Counted from the stretch's first letter, positions 24,877 to 33,581 are shown. The stretch is DNA of 64,000 nt from BOG-908 sp965198825 (GCA_965198825.1 CBDAQB010000002.1:372001-436000), one strand, 5' to 3'. The notes: generated by a model not told the origin, from the sequence alone. Translations and numbers: made by a program.

Positions 24877-25395
24877 ATGGCTCACCATTACCGTGTCCGC
24901 GCTGCAGTGTTCGCTGCTGGGCTGGCCTTTACGCTGCCAGCGCTCGCGCAGCAGGACCCTTCCAGCCAGTCATCGCCGCCTGCTTCGCAGGATCAGGGTA
25001 AGCCGGCTGATGCGTCCAGCACTCCGGCCGCCACGCCCGCGCCATCCACCCCGCTTCAGGTGCCAGGCCCGACCACCACGGGCAGCAACCCGAGCCCGAA
25101 CCTCGCTGTGGCGACGGTGAAGATGGAAAACGGCACGCGTGCAAGCAAGGTCATCGGCGCTGCCGTGTTCAACGACCAGAACCAGCAGGTCGGCACGGTC
25201 GACGACGTCATTCTCGACCGCGATAACAAGGCAGTTCTGGCGGTGATTTCGGTCGGTGGCTTCCTCGGCGTAGGCGGCAAGCTGGTCGCCGTCTCCTACA
25301 CGCAGTTGCACATGGACGATAAGGGCAAGGTCCTGCTGCCGGACGGGTCGAAAGATGCGCTCAACAAAATGCCCAGCTTCATCTACGGCACGTGA
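24877..25395 (+). CDS. Exported PRC-barrel domain protein
   Basis: A 172-residue protein with AAAGGAG before the ATG, a signal peptide (VRAAVFAAGLAFTLPALAQ), a Pro/Ser/Ala linker to about 75, and a C-terminal PRC-barrel: ASKVIGAAVFNDQNQQVGTVDDVILD, AVLAVISVGGFLGVGGKLVAV, followed by LHMDDKGKVLLPDGSKDALNKMP. Such periplasmic PRC-barrel proteins are common in acid-tolerant alphaproteobacteria; function is unknown. An inverted-repeat element follows its stop. Confidence 0.85.
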   Translation: MAHHYRVRAAVFAAGLAFTLPALAQQDPSSQSSPPASQDQGKPADASSTPAATPAPSTPLQVPGPTTTGSNPSPNLAVATVKMENGTRASKVIGAAVFNDQNQQVGTVDDVILDRDNKAVLAVISVGGFLGVGGKLVAVSYTQLHMDDKGKVLLPDGSKDALNKMPSFIYGT

Positions 25396-25396
25396 A

Positions 25397-25517
25397 GAAT
25401 TCCACTAGGCCGGTCATCTGACGGCGCGGGCTGCGCTTCCGGTGCTCACCGGCCATAGAGGCCGACTCCGCTCCGGTTCTCGCCCGCACCGCCAGCTAAC
25501 TCGGCCTAGCGAATTAT
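25397..25517. repeat. GAATTC/CTAG-ended inverted-repeat element, copy A
   Basis: About 120 bases with imperfect terminal inverted repeats (GAATTCCACTAGGCCG and CGGCCTAGCGAATT) and internal hairpins CCGGTGCTCACCGG and GGCCATAGAGGCC. A second copy in opposite orientation lies at 50619-50739 and shares the core from GCTTCCGGTGCTCACC to CTCCGGTTCTC. Looks like a small non-coding mobile or REP-type element; no transposase is present. Confidence 0.75.
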
Positions 25518-25533
25518 CGAACTCCGCAAGATT

Positions 25534-26316
25534 TTAGGAAAGCGCTGCGACGGCTTGGGCGTGCAGATCGGGTGAACCGGCTGCCAGGACGGAGCCGTCG
25601 CTTCCGGCGCGCAAGGATGCGCCGGACCAGTCGGTGATGGTGCCGCCTGCGCCTTCGATGATCGGGACAAGAGCGGCATAATCCCAAAGCTTCATGGTGC
25701 ATTCGGCGATGACGTCGATCTGCCCCAGTGCGAGAAGGCCGTAGCCGTAGCAGTCGCCACCCCATGAAACGCGCTTTACGCGGTTGGCCAGGCGCTGCCA
25801 GCGGGGTTTGCCGTCGCCTAGCAGTTCGGGCGAGGTGCAGGAGAGTTCTGCGTCGCCCAGCGCCTGGCATTGTCGTGTGCCAATAGCGCCGCCGAGCAGT
25901 CCGGTGAAGCGGGTGGGTTGGCCTGCGACACCTAGCCAGCGTTCGCGGGTAACCGGCTGGTCGATAATGCCGAGGATCGGCACGCCATCTCGCAACAGGG
26001 CAATCAGCGTGCCGAAGGTGGGCTTGCCCGTGATGAAGGCGCGCGTGCCGTCGATCGGGTCGAGCACCCAGCAGTGGGAGGCGCCTTGCCTGTCGGCGCC
26101 GAACTCCTCGCCCAACACACCATGGTCTGGAAAGCACGCCTGGAGATGGGAGCGGAGCGCCTGCTCGGCCTCGCGGTCGGCAATGGTGACGGGACTTTCG
26201 TCGGCCTTGCTGTCCGGCGAAAGTCTTGAGCGGAAATATTGCCTCAGGATCGGCCCGGACCGCTCCGCCGCCTCGATGGCGGCGGAGACAAATCCGTCGA
26301 TGGTCTCTGGTTTAAT
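25534..26316 (-). CDS. hisN: Inositol-monophosphatase family, probable histidinol-phosphatase
   Basis: About 260 residues. Metal-binding motifs of the Li-sensitive phosphatase family: GEEFG, WVLDPIDGTRAFITGKPTFGTLIAL, and WDYAALVPIIEGAGGTITDW. The DPIDGTRAFITG form is typical of alphaproteobacterial HisN. It removes phosphate from L-histidinol phosphate. No ATG or GTG exists near the expected N-terminus; the family helix starts right after an ATT at 26316 overlapping the upstream TAA, so an ATT start, or a start inside the cytochrome gene, must be used. Confidence 0.82.
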   Translation of the reverse strand: MKPETIDGFVSAAIEAAERSGPILRQYFRSRLSPDSKADESPVTIADREAEQALRSHLQACFPDHGVLGEEFGADRQGASHCWVLDPIDGTRAFITGKPTFGTLIALLRDGVPILGIIDQPVTRERWLGVAGQPTRFTGLLGGAIGTRQCQALGDAELSCTSPELLGDGKPRWQRLANRVKRVSWGGDCYGYGLLALGQIDVIAECTMKLWDYAALVPIIEGAGGTITDWSGASLRAGSDGSVLAAGSPDLHAQAVAALS

Positions 26317-27514
26317 TCGGCTTGCCCTGCGCGGCCGGTGTGCCCGGCTGAGTCGGGGTCGCGGCGTGGGCCTGGGGAGGTTGCGCCTGCTTGGTCTGCG
26401 CGTCGGTCGGCTGGTTCTGGTTCGGGCCAGCCTGGGTCGCCTCGCCAGCCGGCGCATCCGCGCCGCCGGATGAGCCCGACCCCTTGGCTGCTTCGCCTGA
26501 AGGTTTGGGCCCAGATGCCGCGGAGGCGGCCGGCAGCGGCTCCGGGTCGTGCGAGAGCGTATGCAAATAGTCGATGACGTCAGCGCGCAGCTTGTTATCG
26601 GACAGGCCTGCGTACGCCATCTTGGTGCCGTGGGCGAAGGTGGAGGGCTTGTAGAGCCACTCGTTCAGCGTGTCGTATGTCCATTTGCCTGGATGGCTCT
26701 TCAGGGCGGCGGAGTATTCGTAGCCTGGGACACTGGCACGCTCGCGGCCAACCACGCCGTAGAGGTCCGGGCCCATCTTGGCGCCGGCGCCTTCCGCGAA
26801 ATTGTGGCAGGCGACGCAGATCTTCTTGGTATAGGCCTGGCCGGCGGCTGGATCGGCACTGGCGAGCAGGGGGCCGATCGCGGGCAGGGCCGCCTCGGCT
26901 GAGCCCCCGGCGGCAGGTGCCGCGGCTGCAGACGGCTTCGGCGCTGCCTTGGCTTCGGCGGCCTTGATCTGGGCCTCCGTCGGCATCGGCTCCGGATTAG
27001 CCGACAGGCTGCGCAGGTAATCGATGACGGCGGCGCGCAGCTTGTCGTCCGACAGGCCGGCGTAGGCCATCTTGGTGCCCTTGGCGAAAGCGGCCGGCTT
27101 GTAGAGCCACTCGTTCAGGCTGTCGTAGTCCCACTTGCCGGGATGGCTTTTGAGCGCGGCGGAATACTCGAAGCCGGGGGCGCTGGCGCGCTCGCGGCCG
27201 ACGACGCCGTAGAGATCCGGGCCGACCTTGTTGGCGCCGCCTTCGTTGAAGTTGTGGCAGGCGACGCAGATCTTCTTGGTATAGGCCTGGCCGTCCTCGG
27301 CCTTGGCGCTGACCATCAGCGGCTCGATCGGCGCAGGGCCCACGGGGGCCGCGGGCGCGCCGGTGGTGGAGGTCTCGGGGACCTTGATGTCGAGCACGGT
27401 GTGGGTGAGCTTGTCCGGGTGGGAGAGGTTGTCGGCGACGATGCCGAGGCCTGCGAACGCGATCCCCGCGGTCAGGACGGCCGCGGCGATCTTGTTGAAC
27501 TCCATACTGTCCAT
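26312..27514 (-). CDS. Membrane-anchored cytochrome c with two tandem haem domains
   Basis: A 400-residue protein with an uncleaved N-terminal membrane helix (about 8-26) and two almost identical cytochrome c domains exactly 150 residues apart: CVACH at 83-87 and 233-237, axial Met in GTKMAYAGL at 149 and 299. The repeat unit includes GPDLYGVVGRERAS, YSAALKSHPGKW and LNEWLYKP. Each unit matches the single-domain CycM/cytochrome c552 that feeds aa3-type oxidases in alphaproteobacteria. The last 70 residues are Pro/Gln/Ala-rich. kdsB and pheA lie divergently, as near CycM elsewhere (context from memory). Confidence 0.92.
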   Translation of the reverse strand: MDSMEFNKIAAAVLTAGIAFAGLGIVADNLSHPDKLTHTVLDIKVPETSTTGAPAAPVGPAPIEPLMVSAKAEDGQAYTKKICVACHNFNEGGANKVGPDLYGVVGRERASAPGFEYSAALKSHPGKWDYDSLNEWLYKPAAFAKGTKMAYAGLSDDKLRAAVIDYLRSLSANPEPMPTEAQIKAAEAKAAPKPSAAAAPAAGGSAEAALPAIGPLLASADPAAGQAYTKKICVACHNFAEGAGAKMGPDLYGVVGRERASVPGYEYSAALKSHPGKWTYDTLNEWLYKPSTFAHGTKMAYAGLSDNKLRADVIDYLHTLSHDPEPLPAASAASGPKPSGEAAKGSGSSGGADAPAGEATQAGPNQNQPTDAQTKQAQPPQAHAATPTQPGTPAAQGKPN

Positions 27515-27625
27515 CTAGCGACCCTGCTCTGCGACCCGGTCCGGGCGCGTTTGCGCACCCCGAAATGACCGGCCTATGTTGCGCGGCACACTAGACAACC
27601 GCCCGAATTGCGACAACCCACCGGC

Positions 27626-28396
27626 ATGAGCGCTTCCCATACCAAGCAAGCCGCCGGACGGCCGATCGTCATCATCCCCGCCCGCCTAGCTTCGCAGCGC
27701 TTGCCTAACAAGCCGCTAGCTCTGATCGGCGGTGTGCCGATGGTGGTGCTGGTCTGGCAACGCGCAATGGTCGCCGGTGTCGGGCCGGTGGTGGTCGCGG
27801 TGTGCGAGGAGGCGGTGGCTGACGCGGTGCGCAAGGCGGGCGGCACGGCGGTGATGACCGATCCGGACCTGCCATCAGGGTCCGACCGCGTTCATGCGGC
27901 GCTGCAAACGGTGGACCCCGCCGGCGAGTACGATGCCGTGGTCAATCTGCAAGGTGACCTGCCGACCGTCCCGCCCGAAATGCTGCGGGCGGTGCTGCAG
28001 CCGCTGTCGGAGGGTGACTACGATCTCGCGACCCTGGTTGCGGAGATCGGCAGTGGGGAGGAGGCAGCCGCCTCCTCAGTGGTGAAGGCGGTTTGCGCCT
28101 TCGGCGCCGATCAGGCGACGGCGCCTGCGCTGTATTTTTCGCGTGCCGCGATCCCGTGGGGAGAGGGGCCGCTCTATCACCACATCGGCATCTATGCCTG
28201 GCGGCGTCAGGCGCTGTTGCGTTTCGTGTCGCTGCCGCCATCACCCCTGGAGATGCGCGAGAAGCTCGAGCAGTTGCGTGCACTGGAGGCGGGCATGCGC
28301 ATCGGTGTCGCGCGCGCGAGCCACGCGCCGTTCGGCATCGACACGGCAGAGGATCTGGCGCGCGCGCGTGCCGCGCATGAAAGCGCACGCGCATGA
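27626..28396 (+). CDS. kdsB: 3-deoxy-manno-octulosonate cytidylyltransferase
   Basis: About 256 residues. IVIIPARLASQRLPNKPLALI is the nucleotide-binding loop; TDPDLPSGSDRVHAAL, VVNLQGDLP and YHHIGIYAWRRQAL are conserved KdsB motifs, with LEQLRALEAGMRI and GIDTAEDL near the end. It activates Kdo as CMP-Kdo for lipopolysaccharide. Start at ATG 27626 is preferred over an ATG 18 bases upstream. It overlaps pheA by 4 bases. Confidence 0.95.
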   Translation: MSASHTKQAAGRPIVIIPARLASQRLPNKPLALIGGVPMVVLVWQRAMVAGVGPVVVAVCEEAVADAVRKAGGTAVMTDPDLPSGSDRVHAALQTVDPAGEYDAVVNLQGDLPTVPPEMLRAVLQPLSEGDYDLATLVAEIGSGEEAAASSVVKAVCAFGADQATAPALYFSRAAIPWGEGPLYHHIGIYAWRRQALLRFVSLPPSPLEMREKLEQLRALEAGMRIGVARASHAPFGIDTAEDLARARAAHESARA

Positions 28397-29223
28397 CGGG
28401 CCAGCCTATTGCCTTTCAGGGATTGCCTGGCGCGTATTCCGACCTTGCCTGCCGCACCGCCTATCCAGGACGGCCGACCCTGCCATGCGCGACTTTCGAG
28501 ACAGCGATCGAGGCGGTGCATAGCGGACAGGCGGTGCTGGCCATGCTGCCGTGCGAGAACTCGCTGGCCGGGCGCGTGCCGGACATCCATTCGCTGCTGC
28601 CGCAGAGCGGGCTTTCCATCATTGGCGAGCATTTCCAGCGTGTGGAGCATTGCCTGCTGGCGCCGCGCGGCGCCTCGATCGGCGGCATCAAGCGCATTCA
28701 TTCCCATGCGGTGGCGCTGGGCCAGGTGAGGCGCATCGTGCGCGAACTCGGCGCTGCTTCGGTGGTCGAGGCGGATACGGCAGGCTCCGCGCAGCTTGTG
28801 GCAGAGTGGGGAAATCCCGAAGATGCCGCGATCGCTTCCTCGTTGGCGGCGGAGATCTACGGGCTGGATATTCTGCGCGCGAATGTCGAGGACGCGGCGC
28901 ATAATACGACGCGTTTCTATGTGACGGCGCTACGTGCGCAGGCGCCTTCGGCGGACACGGCCGGGCTGATGACGACCTTTGTTTTTGCCGTTCGTAACGT
29001 TCCTGCGGCTTTGTACAAAGCCTTAGGCGGGTTCGCGACGAATGGCGTGAACATGACGAAGCTCGAGAGCTATATGGTGGATGGCGCTTTTACCGCGACC
29101 GAGTTTTTGTGCGACGTCGAGGGGCATCCGGAGCAGGTGGGGCTTCGGTTGGCTTTGGAGGAGTTGGGGTTCTTTTCAAGATCGGTTCGGATTTTGGGGG
29201 TTTATCCGCGGTCTCGCGGTTGA
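28393..29223 (+). CDS. pheA: Prephenate dehydratase
   Basis: A 276-residue monofunctional PheA. Residues 5-180 form the catalytic domain (IAFQGLPGAYSDLACRTAYP, MLPCENSLAGRV, DTAGSAQLVAEWG, NTTRFYVTAL), followed by an ACT domain (TTFVFAVRNVPAALYKALGGF, GVNMTKLESYMVDG) that normally gives feedback inhibition by phenylalanine. It forms phenylpyruvate from prephenate. Translationally coupled to kdsB. Confidence 0.96.
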   Translation: MTGQPIAFQGLPGAYSDLACRTAYPGRPTLPCATFETAIEAVHSGQAVLAMLPCENSLAGRVPDIHSLLPQSGLSIIGEHFQRVEHCLLAPRGASIGGIKRIHSHAVALGQVRRIVRELGAASVVEADTAGSAQLVAEWGNPEDAAIASSLAAEIYGLDILRANVEDAAHNTTRFYVTALRAQAPSADTAGLMTTFVFAVRNVPAALYKALGGFATNGVNMTKLESYMVDGAFTATEFLCDVEGHPEQVGLRLALEELGFFSRSVRILGVYPRSRG

Positions 29224-29459
29224 TGTGTTTAGTTTCTGTTTTTGAGGAGAGTTCCTTAAGATTAAGCACGAAGAGCACGGCGGTTCGCGAAGGAGCGGAG
29301 CCTTACCGTCTAACGGGTCTCAGATTGAGGATTAATGTTGCTACTTTAGCTCAGTGGCTTTGGATCGAGTCGTCGCCAAGCGGCTCCTCGCGATGACAAG
29401 GGCGGGGCCAAGACTCGCAAAAGTTTTTTGGTTCTTTTTTTCAAAAAAGAACTTGCTTT
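29224..29459. other. Intergenic region with a half repeat
   Basis: Between the convergent pheA and DUF885 genes. Apart from the right arm of the palindromic repeat at its end, it contains an AAGCGGCTCCTCGCGATGAC string near 29378 that resembles short dispersed repeats ending in CGCAATGAC known from many genomes (weak inference). No gene or RNA is recognised. Confidence 0.35.
29410..29459. repeat. Palindromic repeat, copy 7 (right arm only)
   Basis: GCAAAAGTTTTTTGG followed by AT hairpin TTCTTTTTTTCAAAAAAGAA and CTTGCTTTC, abutting the 3' end of the DUF885 gene. The left arm is absent. Confidence 0.8.
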
Positions 29460-31205
29460 CTAATGCCTCGCTTTCATCCAGTCGCTGACTCTTCGTTTTA
29501 GGATGTCGAGTGGCATGGCGCCTTCGTCCAGGATGGCGTTGTGGAAGGCGCGTTCGTCGAATTTGGAGCCGAGGGCCGCTTCGGCCTTGTGGCGTAGGTC
29601 CATGATGGCGAGTTCGCCTATTTTGTAGCCGAGGGCTTGGCCTGGCCAGGCGATATAGCGGTCCACTTCGCTTTGGATGTTCTTTTCCGCGAGGGCGGTG
29701 TTGTCGCGGAAGCAGGCTAGCGCCTGATCCCTGGTGAAGTTCTTCCAGTGTATGCCTACGTCAACGACGAGGCGGCAAGCGCGCCACATTTCCATAGAGA
29801 GCAGGCCGAATTTTTCATAGGGCGTGCGGTAGATGCCAAACTCGCGGCCGAGCTGCTCGGCGTAGAGGGCCCAACCTTCCACGAAAGCGGTGATGTCGTA
29901 GTCGCGGCGGAAGTCAGGGGCGCCTTCCAGCTCCTGTGCGAGCGAGATCTGGATGTGGTGTCCCGGCGCGCCTTCGTGCGCGACCAGGGCTGGCAATTCG
30001 TAGAGCGGGCGCTGGTCGAGATGCGAGGTGTTGATCATCAGGCCGCCTGCGATGCCTTGCTCCGGGCTGCCTGGATCGTAGCGCGCCGAGGTGTAGCCCT
30101 CCTCGAGGATGGCGGGAACCGGGCGGACGCCGTAGCTGAGTCTTGGGAGTTTGCCGATGAAGTTTGGCAGGCGGTCATCGACGAGCTTGGCGAGGCGGCT
30201 GGCTTTTTCGAGCAGCGCTTCCCGGGTCGTGACATAGAATTGCGGGTCGGTTCGCAAGAATTTCTGGAAGTCGGCGAAAGATCCGTGAAAGCCGGCAGCG
30301 TCGATTTCCGCCTGCATGGCGCGTCGGATACGCGCGACTTCAGAGGTGCCGAGATCGAAAACCTGGTCAGGGGTGAGGGACGTGGTTGTTTCGTGCCGCA
30401 CGCGGTAGGCGTAGTAGGCGCGGCCATCGGGCACGGCCGAGATGCCGATTGTCGTGCGCGTGGCTGGAACGTAGCGGTTAGTGAAGAAATTTGACAGAGC
30501 GCGCTCGGCCGGTTTGTCCTGCGTCCTGACGATGTCGAGCGCCTCTTCGCGAAGTTGCGCCCGTTGCTGCGCTGGCATGGAGGCAGGGAGATGATCGAGC
30601 GGCTCCATGAGGGGATCTTGCTCTGGCGGAAGCGCAGCCATGGCGGCGACGGTGTGGGCGGCCGCCTCGGCTGACTGGCGCGGCTGGGTGAAACCGCTGT
30701 CCAGGCCACGCTGCATGTTCGCAGTTTCAGTGGCGTAGTAGGCAGGTAATGCTCGAAGACGCGAGAGCCAGGCTTGCACTTCGGCTTCGTCGTGGGGGCG
30801 CGTCGCCTCCGCGGCGTAGGTGGGTGCGACGAAAAACCCCTCGTCGCTGGTGAACGGAATGCGCTCCTCACCGAACTTTTCGCCGGCGACATCGGTGTCG
30901 ATGCGCCAGACGAGAAGATCGCGGTTTAGCGCGTCCTCCCCGGTGAGGGCATCGGCCGGTATTGCACGGAGACGATCCAGCACGTCGCGCAGGCCCGCGA
31001 AATGCGCGGCAAGCGTGGCCGGGCTATCGTCCGGCCAGCGGGCGGCGGCGGCGAGATCGCCCCGCTGGCCGGCACTGACGGGATCGGCCTGCTTCAGAAG
31101 AATATCGTAGTCGGCTAGGATCTTTTGCAGAGGTGGTGCGGCCGTGGCGCCGGTGGCGTACAGAAGGGCGGCTGCTTGAGCGGCGGCTTTCAGGCGTTTG
31201 GTCAT
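29460..31205 (-). CDS. DUF885-family exported protein, probable metallopeptidase
   Basis: A 581-residue protein with signal peptide MTKRLKAAAQAAALLYATGATA. The DUF885 hallmark is VAHEGAPGHHIQISLAQEL, a zinc-binding-like HExxxHH segment, followed by AFVEGWALYAEQLGREFG and the late PGQALGYKIGELAIMDLR. Family members are exported enzymes thought to be carboxypeptidases, related to the M32-like thermolysin fold; the substrate is unknown. Its two ends are each flanked by half copies of the palindromic repeat. Confidence 0.88.
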   Translation of the reverse strand: MTKRLKAAAQAAALLYATGATAAPPLQKILADYDILLKQADPVSAGQRGDLAAAARWPDDSPATLAAHFAGLRDVLDRLRAIPADALTGEDALNRDLLVWRIDTDVAGEKFGEERIPFTSDEGFFVAPTYAAEATRPHDEAEVQAWLSRLRALPAYYATETANMQRGLDSGFTQPRQSAEAAAHTVAAMAALPPEQDPLMEPLDHLPASMPAQQRAQLREEALDIVRTQDKPAERALSNFFTNRYVPATRTTIGISAVPDGRAYYAYRVRHETTTSLTPDQVFDLGTSEVARIRRAMQAEIDAAGFHGSFADFQKFLRTDPQFYVTTREALLEKASRLAKLVDDRLPNFIGKLPRLSYGVRPVPAILEEGYTSARYDPGSPEQGIAGGLMINTSHLDQRPLYELPALVAHEGAPGHHIQISLAQELEGAPDFRRDYDITAFVEGWALYAEQLGREFGIYRTPYEKFGLLSMEMWRACRLVVDVGIHWKNFTRDQALACFRDNTALAEKNIQSEVDRYIAWPGQALGYKIGELAIMDLRHKAEAALGSKFDERAFHNAILDEGAMPLDILKRRVSDWMKARH

Positions 31206-31228
31206 GGCGCCTTTTGATAGGATTTTAG

Positions 31229-31290
31229 GAGGGAAGGAAGGACTTCTTTTTTGAAAAAAAAAGCAAAAAACTTTTGCACTGTGGGGCCGG
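31229..31290. repeat. Palindromic repeat, copy 8 (left arm only)
   Basis: GGAGGGAAGGAAGGACTTC, an imperfect AT hairpin, GCAAAAAACTTTTGCACTG and a centre-like GGGGCCGGGCTCG, then unrelated sequence. It lies just upstream of the DUF885 start. Confidence 0.75.
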
Positions 31291-31700
31291 GCTCGTGACT
31301 ATCGTTCCGCGCAAATTCGCAGAAGCTCCTCACCTTTCGACAGGCGGTTGGTTCGTGCGGCCAAGCGAGATGGCTGCGTTCCGGTGGTGCTGCCGTGACC
31401 AGAGGCGGCGGGTGCGAGACACAACATAATACGCTTTGACAACGTAAGGCGTGATGGGTAACGGTACCGTGATGGATAGCCGGACCGGCGAGACAGTATC
31501 GAAGACACTCTGGCGCGTCGGGCAATCGCTGAGTTCACTACGGCAGACGGCAGAGCGATTGGAAAATAGCTGGGGCGATCTCGCCAGAAGCCAGGATTTG
31601 TTGGCGGCCCTTGAGACGAGGACTGCACACGGTGGGTTGGCCGCTTGTCTGACAGCCAGGCCCAAAGGCTAGAGCCCGGCGCTTCCGCCGTACGCGAGAT
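31291..31700. other. Intergenic region, possible small gene
   Basis: About 400 bases between the half repeat and ychF. It includes a TTGACA (near 31435) with no convincing -10 element. One small open frame at 31451-31672 is described separately. Nothing else is recognised. Confidence 0.3.
31451..31672 (+). CDS. Doubtful small open reading frame
   Basis: A 73-codon frame (MMGNGTVMDSRTGETVSKTL start) whose middle could form an amphipathic helix (LRQTAERLENSWGDLARSQ). A weak ribosome-binding site (TAAGG) precedes it. Codon use shows less third-position GC than neighbours and no family is recognised, so it may be non-coding. Confidence 0.25.
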   Translation: MMGNGTVMDSRTGETVSKTLWRVGQSLSSLRQTAERLENSWGDLARSQDLLAALETRTAHGGLAACLTARPKG

Positions 31701-32795
31701 TCAGACGTTGAAGCGAAATAGCAGTACGTCGCCGTCTTTAACGACGTAGTCGCGGCCTTCGACGCGCATGCGGCCAGCTTCCTTGGCACCTTGTTCGCCG
31801 TTGCCGGCGACGAAATCGTCGTAAGCGATCGTTTCGCAGGCGATGAAGCCGCGTTCGAAATCATTATGGATGACGGCGGCGGCCTGCGGGGCCTTGGTGC
31901 CTTTGGTGATGGTCCAGGCACGGGTTTCCTTGGGTCCGACCGTGAAATAGGTGACGAGGCCGAGCAGGCCGTAGCCGGCGCTGATGACGCGGTCGAGGCC
32001 GCTGTCGGAGAGGCCGAGGCCGGAGAGGAATTCGGTGCGGTCGGCTTCGTCCAGCGTGCTGACTTCGGCTTCGATGGCGGCGGAGACGACGACGCAGGCG
32101 GCACCTTCGGCGCGGGCCAGCGCGGCCACGCGTTCGGACTGGGCGTTGCCTGTGGCAGCCGCCGCTTCCTCGACGTTGCAAACATAGAGGACGGGCTTGC
32201 TCGTCATGAGCTGCAAGCGGCTGACAGCCAGCTCCTCGCCTGGCGGGATGGCGGTGCGGGCGGGTTTGCCTGCCTGTAGCGCCGTGATGATCGGCTCCAT
32301 CAGGGCAACCTGAGCGGCTGCTTCGCGGTCGTTACCCTTGGCTTTTTTCTGCAAGGGCACGATGCGCTTCTCGAGGCTGTCGAGGTCGGCGAGCATGAGC
32401 TCGGTTTCGATCGTTTCGGCATCGCGTATGGGGTCGATGCTGCCTTCGACGTGGGTGACGTCGGGGTCTTCGAAGCAGCGGAGAACGTGGATGATGGCGT
32501 CCACTTCGCGGATGTTGCCAAGGAATTTATTGCCAAGGCCCTCTCCCCGGCTGGCGCCGCGGACGAGGCCCGCAATGTCCACGAATTCGAGGCTGGTGGG
32601 GACGATCTTGATGGATTTGCCTATGGCGGCGAGCGTGTTCAGGCGCGGGTCGGGAACGGCGACGCGGCCGACGTTCGGCTCGATGGTGCAAAACGGGTAG
32701 TTCGCGGCTTGCGCGGCGGCAGTGGCGGTGAGGGCGTTGAACAGGGTCGATTTGCCGACGTTCGGCAGGCCGACGATGCCGCAGTTGAAACCCAT
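31701..32795 (-). CDS. ychF: Redox-regulated ribosome-associated ATPase
   Basis: A 364-residue Obg-family protein. P-loop GLPNVGKSTLFNAL near the N-terminus; the purine-specificity motif NVEEAAAA replaces the NKxD of true GTPases, which fits YchF's ATP preference; the C-terminal TGS-like part has ARAWTITKGTKAPQAAAVIH and DVLLFRFNV. It starts immediately after pth, an arrangement conserved in many proteobacteria. Confidence 0.96.
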   Translation of the reverse strand: MGFNCGIVGLPNVGKSTLFNALTATAAAQAANYPFCTIEPNVGRVAVPDPRLNTLAAIGKSIKIVPTSLEFVDIAGLVRGASRGEGLGNKFLGNIREVDAIIHVLRCFEDPDVTHVEGSIDPIRDAETIETELMLADLDSLEKRIVPLQKKAKGNDREAAAQVALMEPIITALQAGKPARTAIPPGEELAVSRLQLMTSKPVLYVCNVEEAAAATGNAQSERVAALARAEGAACVVVSAAIEAEVSTLDEADRTEFLSGLGLSDSGLDRVISAGYGLLGLVTYFTVGPKETRAWTITKGTKAPQAAAVIHNDFERGFIACETIAYDDFVAGNGEQGAKEAGRMRVEGRDYVVKDGDVLLFRFNV

Positions 32796-33371
32796 CTATT
32801 TGTCCTCACACAGGAATGCGACGCGCGACATGAATTGTTCCGGCTGGCCGGCGGCCAGGAGGGGTGCTGCGTCCGCAGTGGCGTCGAGCAAAGTGTCGAG
32901 CCAGTCGCGGTCGGCCTTGGCGAAGTCACCGAGGACCCAGCCCAGCACGCGCTCCTTGCTGCCGGGGTGGCCGATGCCGAGGCGGACGCGCCAGTAGTCC
33001 GGGGAGCCCAGCATGCGGTCCATGCTGCGCAGGCCGTTGTGGCCGGCCGCGCCGCCGCCTTTTTTCACGCGAACCTTGCCGGGAATGAGGTCGAGCTCGT
33101 CGTGGAAGGCGGTGATGGACTCAGGCGGGAGCTTAAAGAAGGCGGCGGCCGGTTGAACGCTTTCGCCCGAGCCGTTCATGTAGGTGAGCGGTTTGAGGGC
33201 GATGATTTTCTCGCCACCCAGGGTGCCTTCGGCCACCAGGCCGCGGAAGCGCTGACGCCATGGCGTAAAATTGTGACGTGTAGCGATGCGGTCGATGGCC
33301 ATGAAGCCGATGTTATGGCGCTGCTTAGCCATGTTCGGCTCGGGGTTTCCTAGGCCTACCCAGAGGTGCAT
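32796..33371 (-). CDS. pth: Peptidyl-tRNA hydrolase
   Basis: About 191 residues from MHLWVGLGNPEPNMAKQRHNIG; catalytic His is in KQRHNIGF, with LKPLTYMNGSG, FHDELDLIPGKVRVKKGGG and AGHNGLRS complete. It releases peptides from stalled peptidyl-tRNA. A longer start at 33485 would translate a GC-rich repeat and is rejected. Adjacent to ychF with no gap. Confidence 0.95.
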   Translation of the reverse strand: MHLWVGLGNPEPNMAKQRHNIGFMAIDRIATRHNFTPWRQRFRGLVAEGTLGGEKIIALKPLTYMNGSGESVQPAAAFFKLPPESITAFHDELDLIPGKVRVKKGGGAAGHNGLRSMDRMLGSPDYWRVRLGIGHPGSKERVLGWVLGDFAKADRDWLDTLLDATADAAPLLAAGQPEQFMSRVAFLCEDK

Positions 33372-33395
33372 TTCTTGGGCCTTGTCGAAGGAAAG

Positions 33396-33442
33396 CCGGG
33401 GCTCTGCCCCTGGACCTGCTGGGGGCTCGTCGCCAGACCCCA
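33396..33442 (+). repeat. CCAGGGGC-hairpin repeat, copy A
   Basis: CCGGGGCTCTGCCCCTGG followed by ACCTGCTGGGGG and CCAGACCCC. A diverged plus-orientation copy of the element also found at 33524, 40608 and 40749. Located between pth and rplY. Confidence 0.7.
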
Positions 33443-33523
33443 TGTCGTGTTTCGAGCCTGGTTCAGCGGCAAGCCATGATCGCAAATGACATCACGGGCG
33501 TCGCCTACTTTAGGCCGGCCCAA

Positions 33524-33581
33524 GAGCGGGGGTCTGGGGCCTCTAGGCCCCAGCAGGGTCCAGGGGCAGAGCCCCTGGTTC
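33524..33581 (-). repeat. CCAGGGGC-hairpin repeat, copy B
   Basis: On the minus strand: CCAGGGGCTCTGCCCCTGG, ACCCTG, CTGGGGCCTAGAGGCCCCAG, ACCCCCG: two strong GC hairpins in series, directly after the rplY stop. Inverted relative to copy A, 80 bases away. It may act as a terminator for rplY. Confidence 0.8.

Noticed and set aside
31291..31700. tRNA or small RNA in the gap before ychF
   Set aside because: No cloverleaf, T-loop motif or terminator hairpin could be found on either strand by eye.
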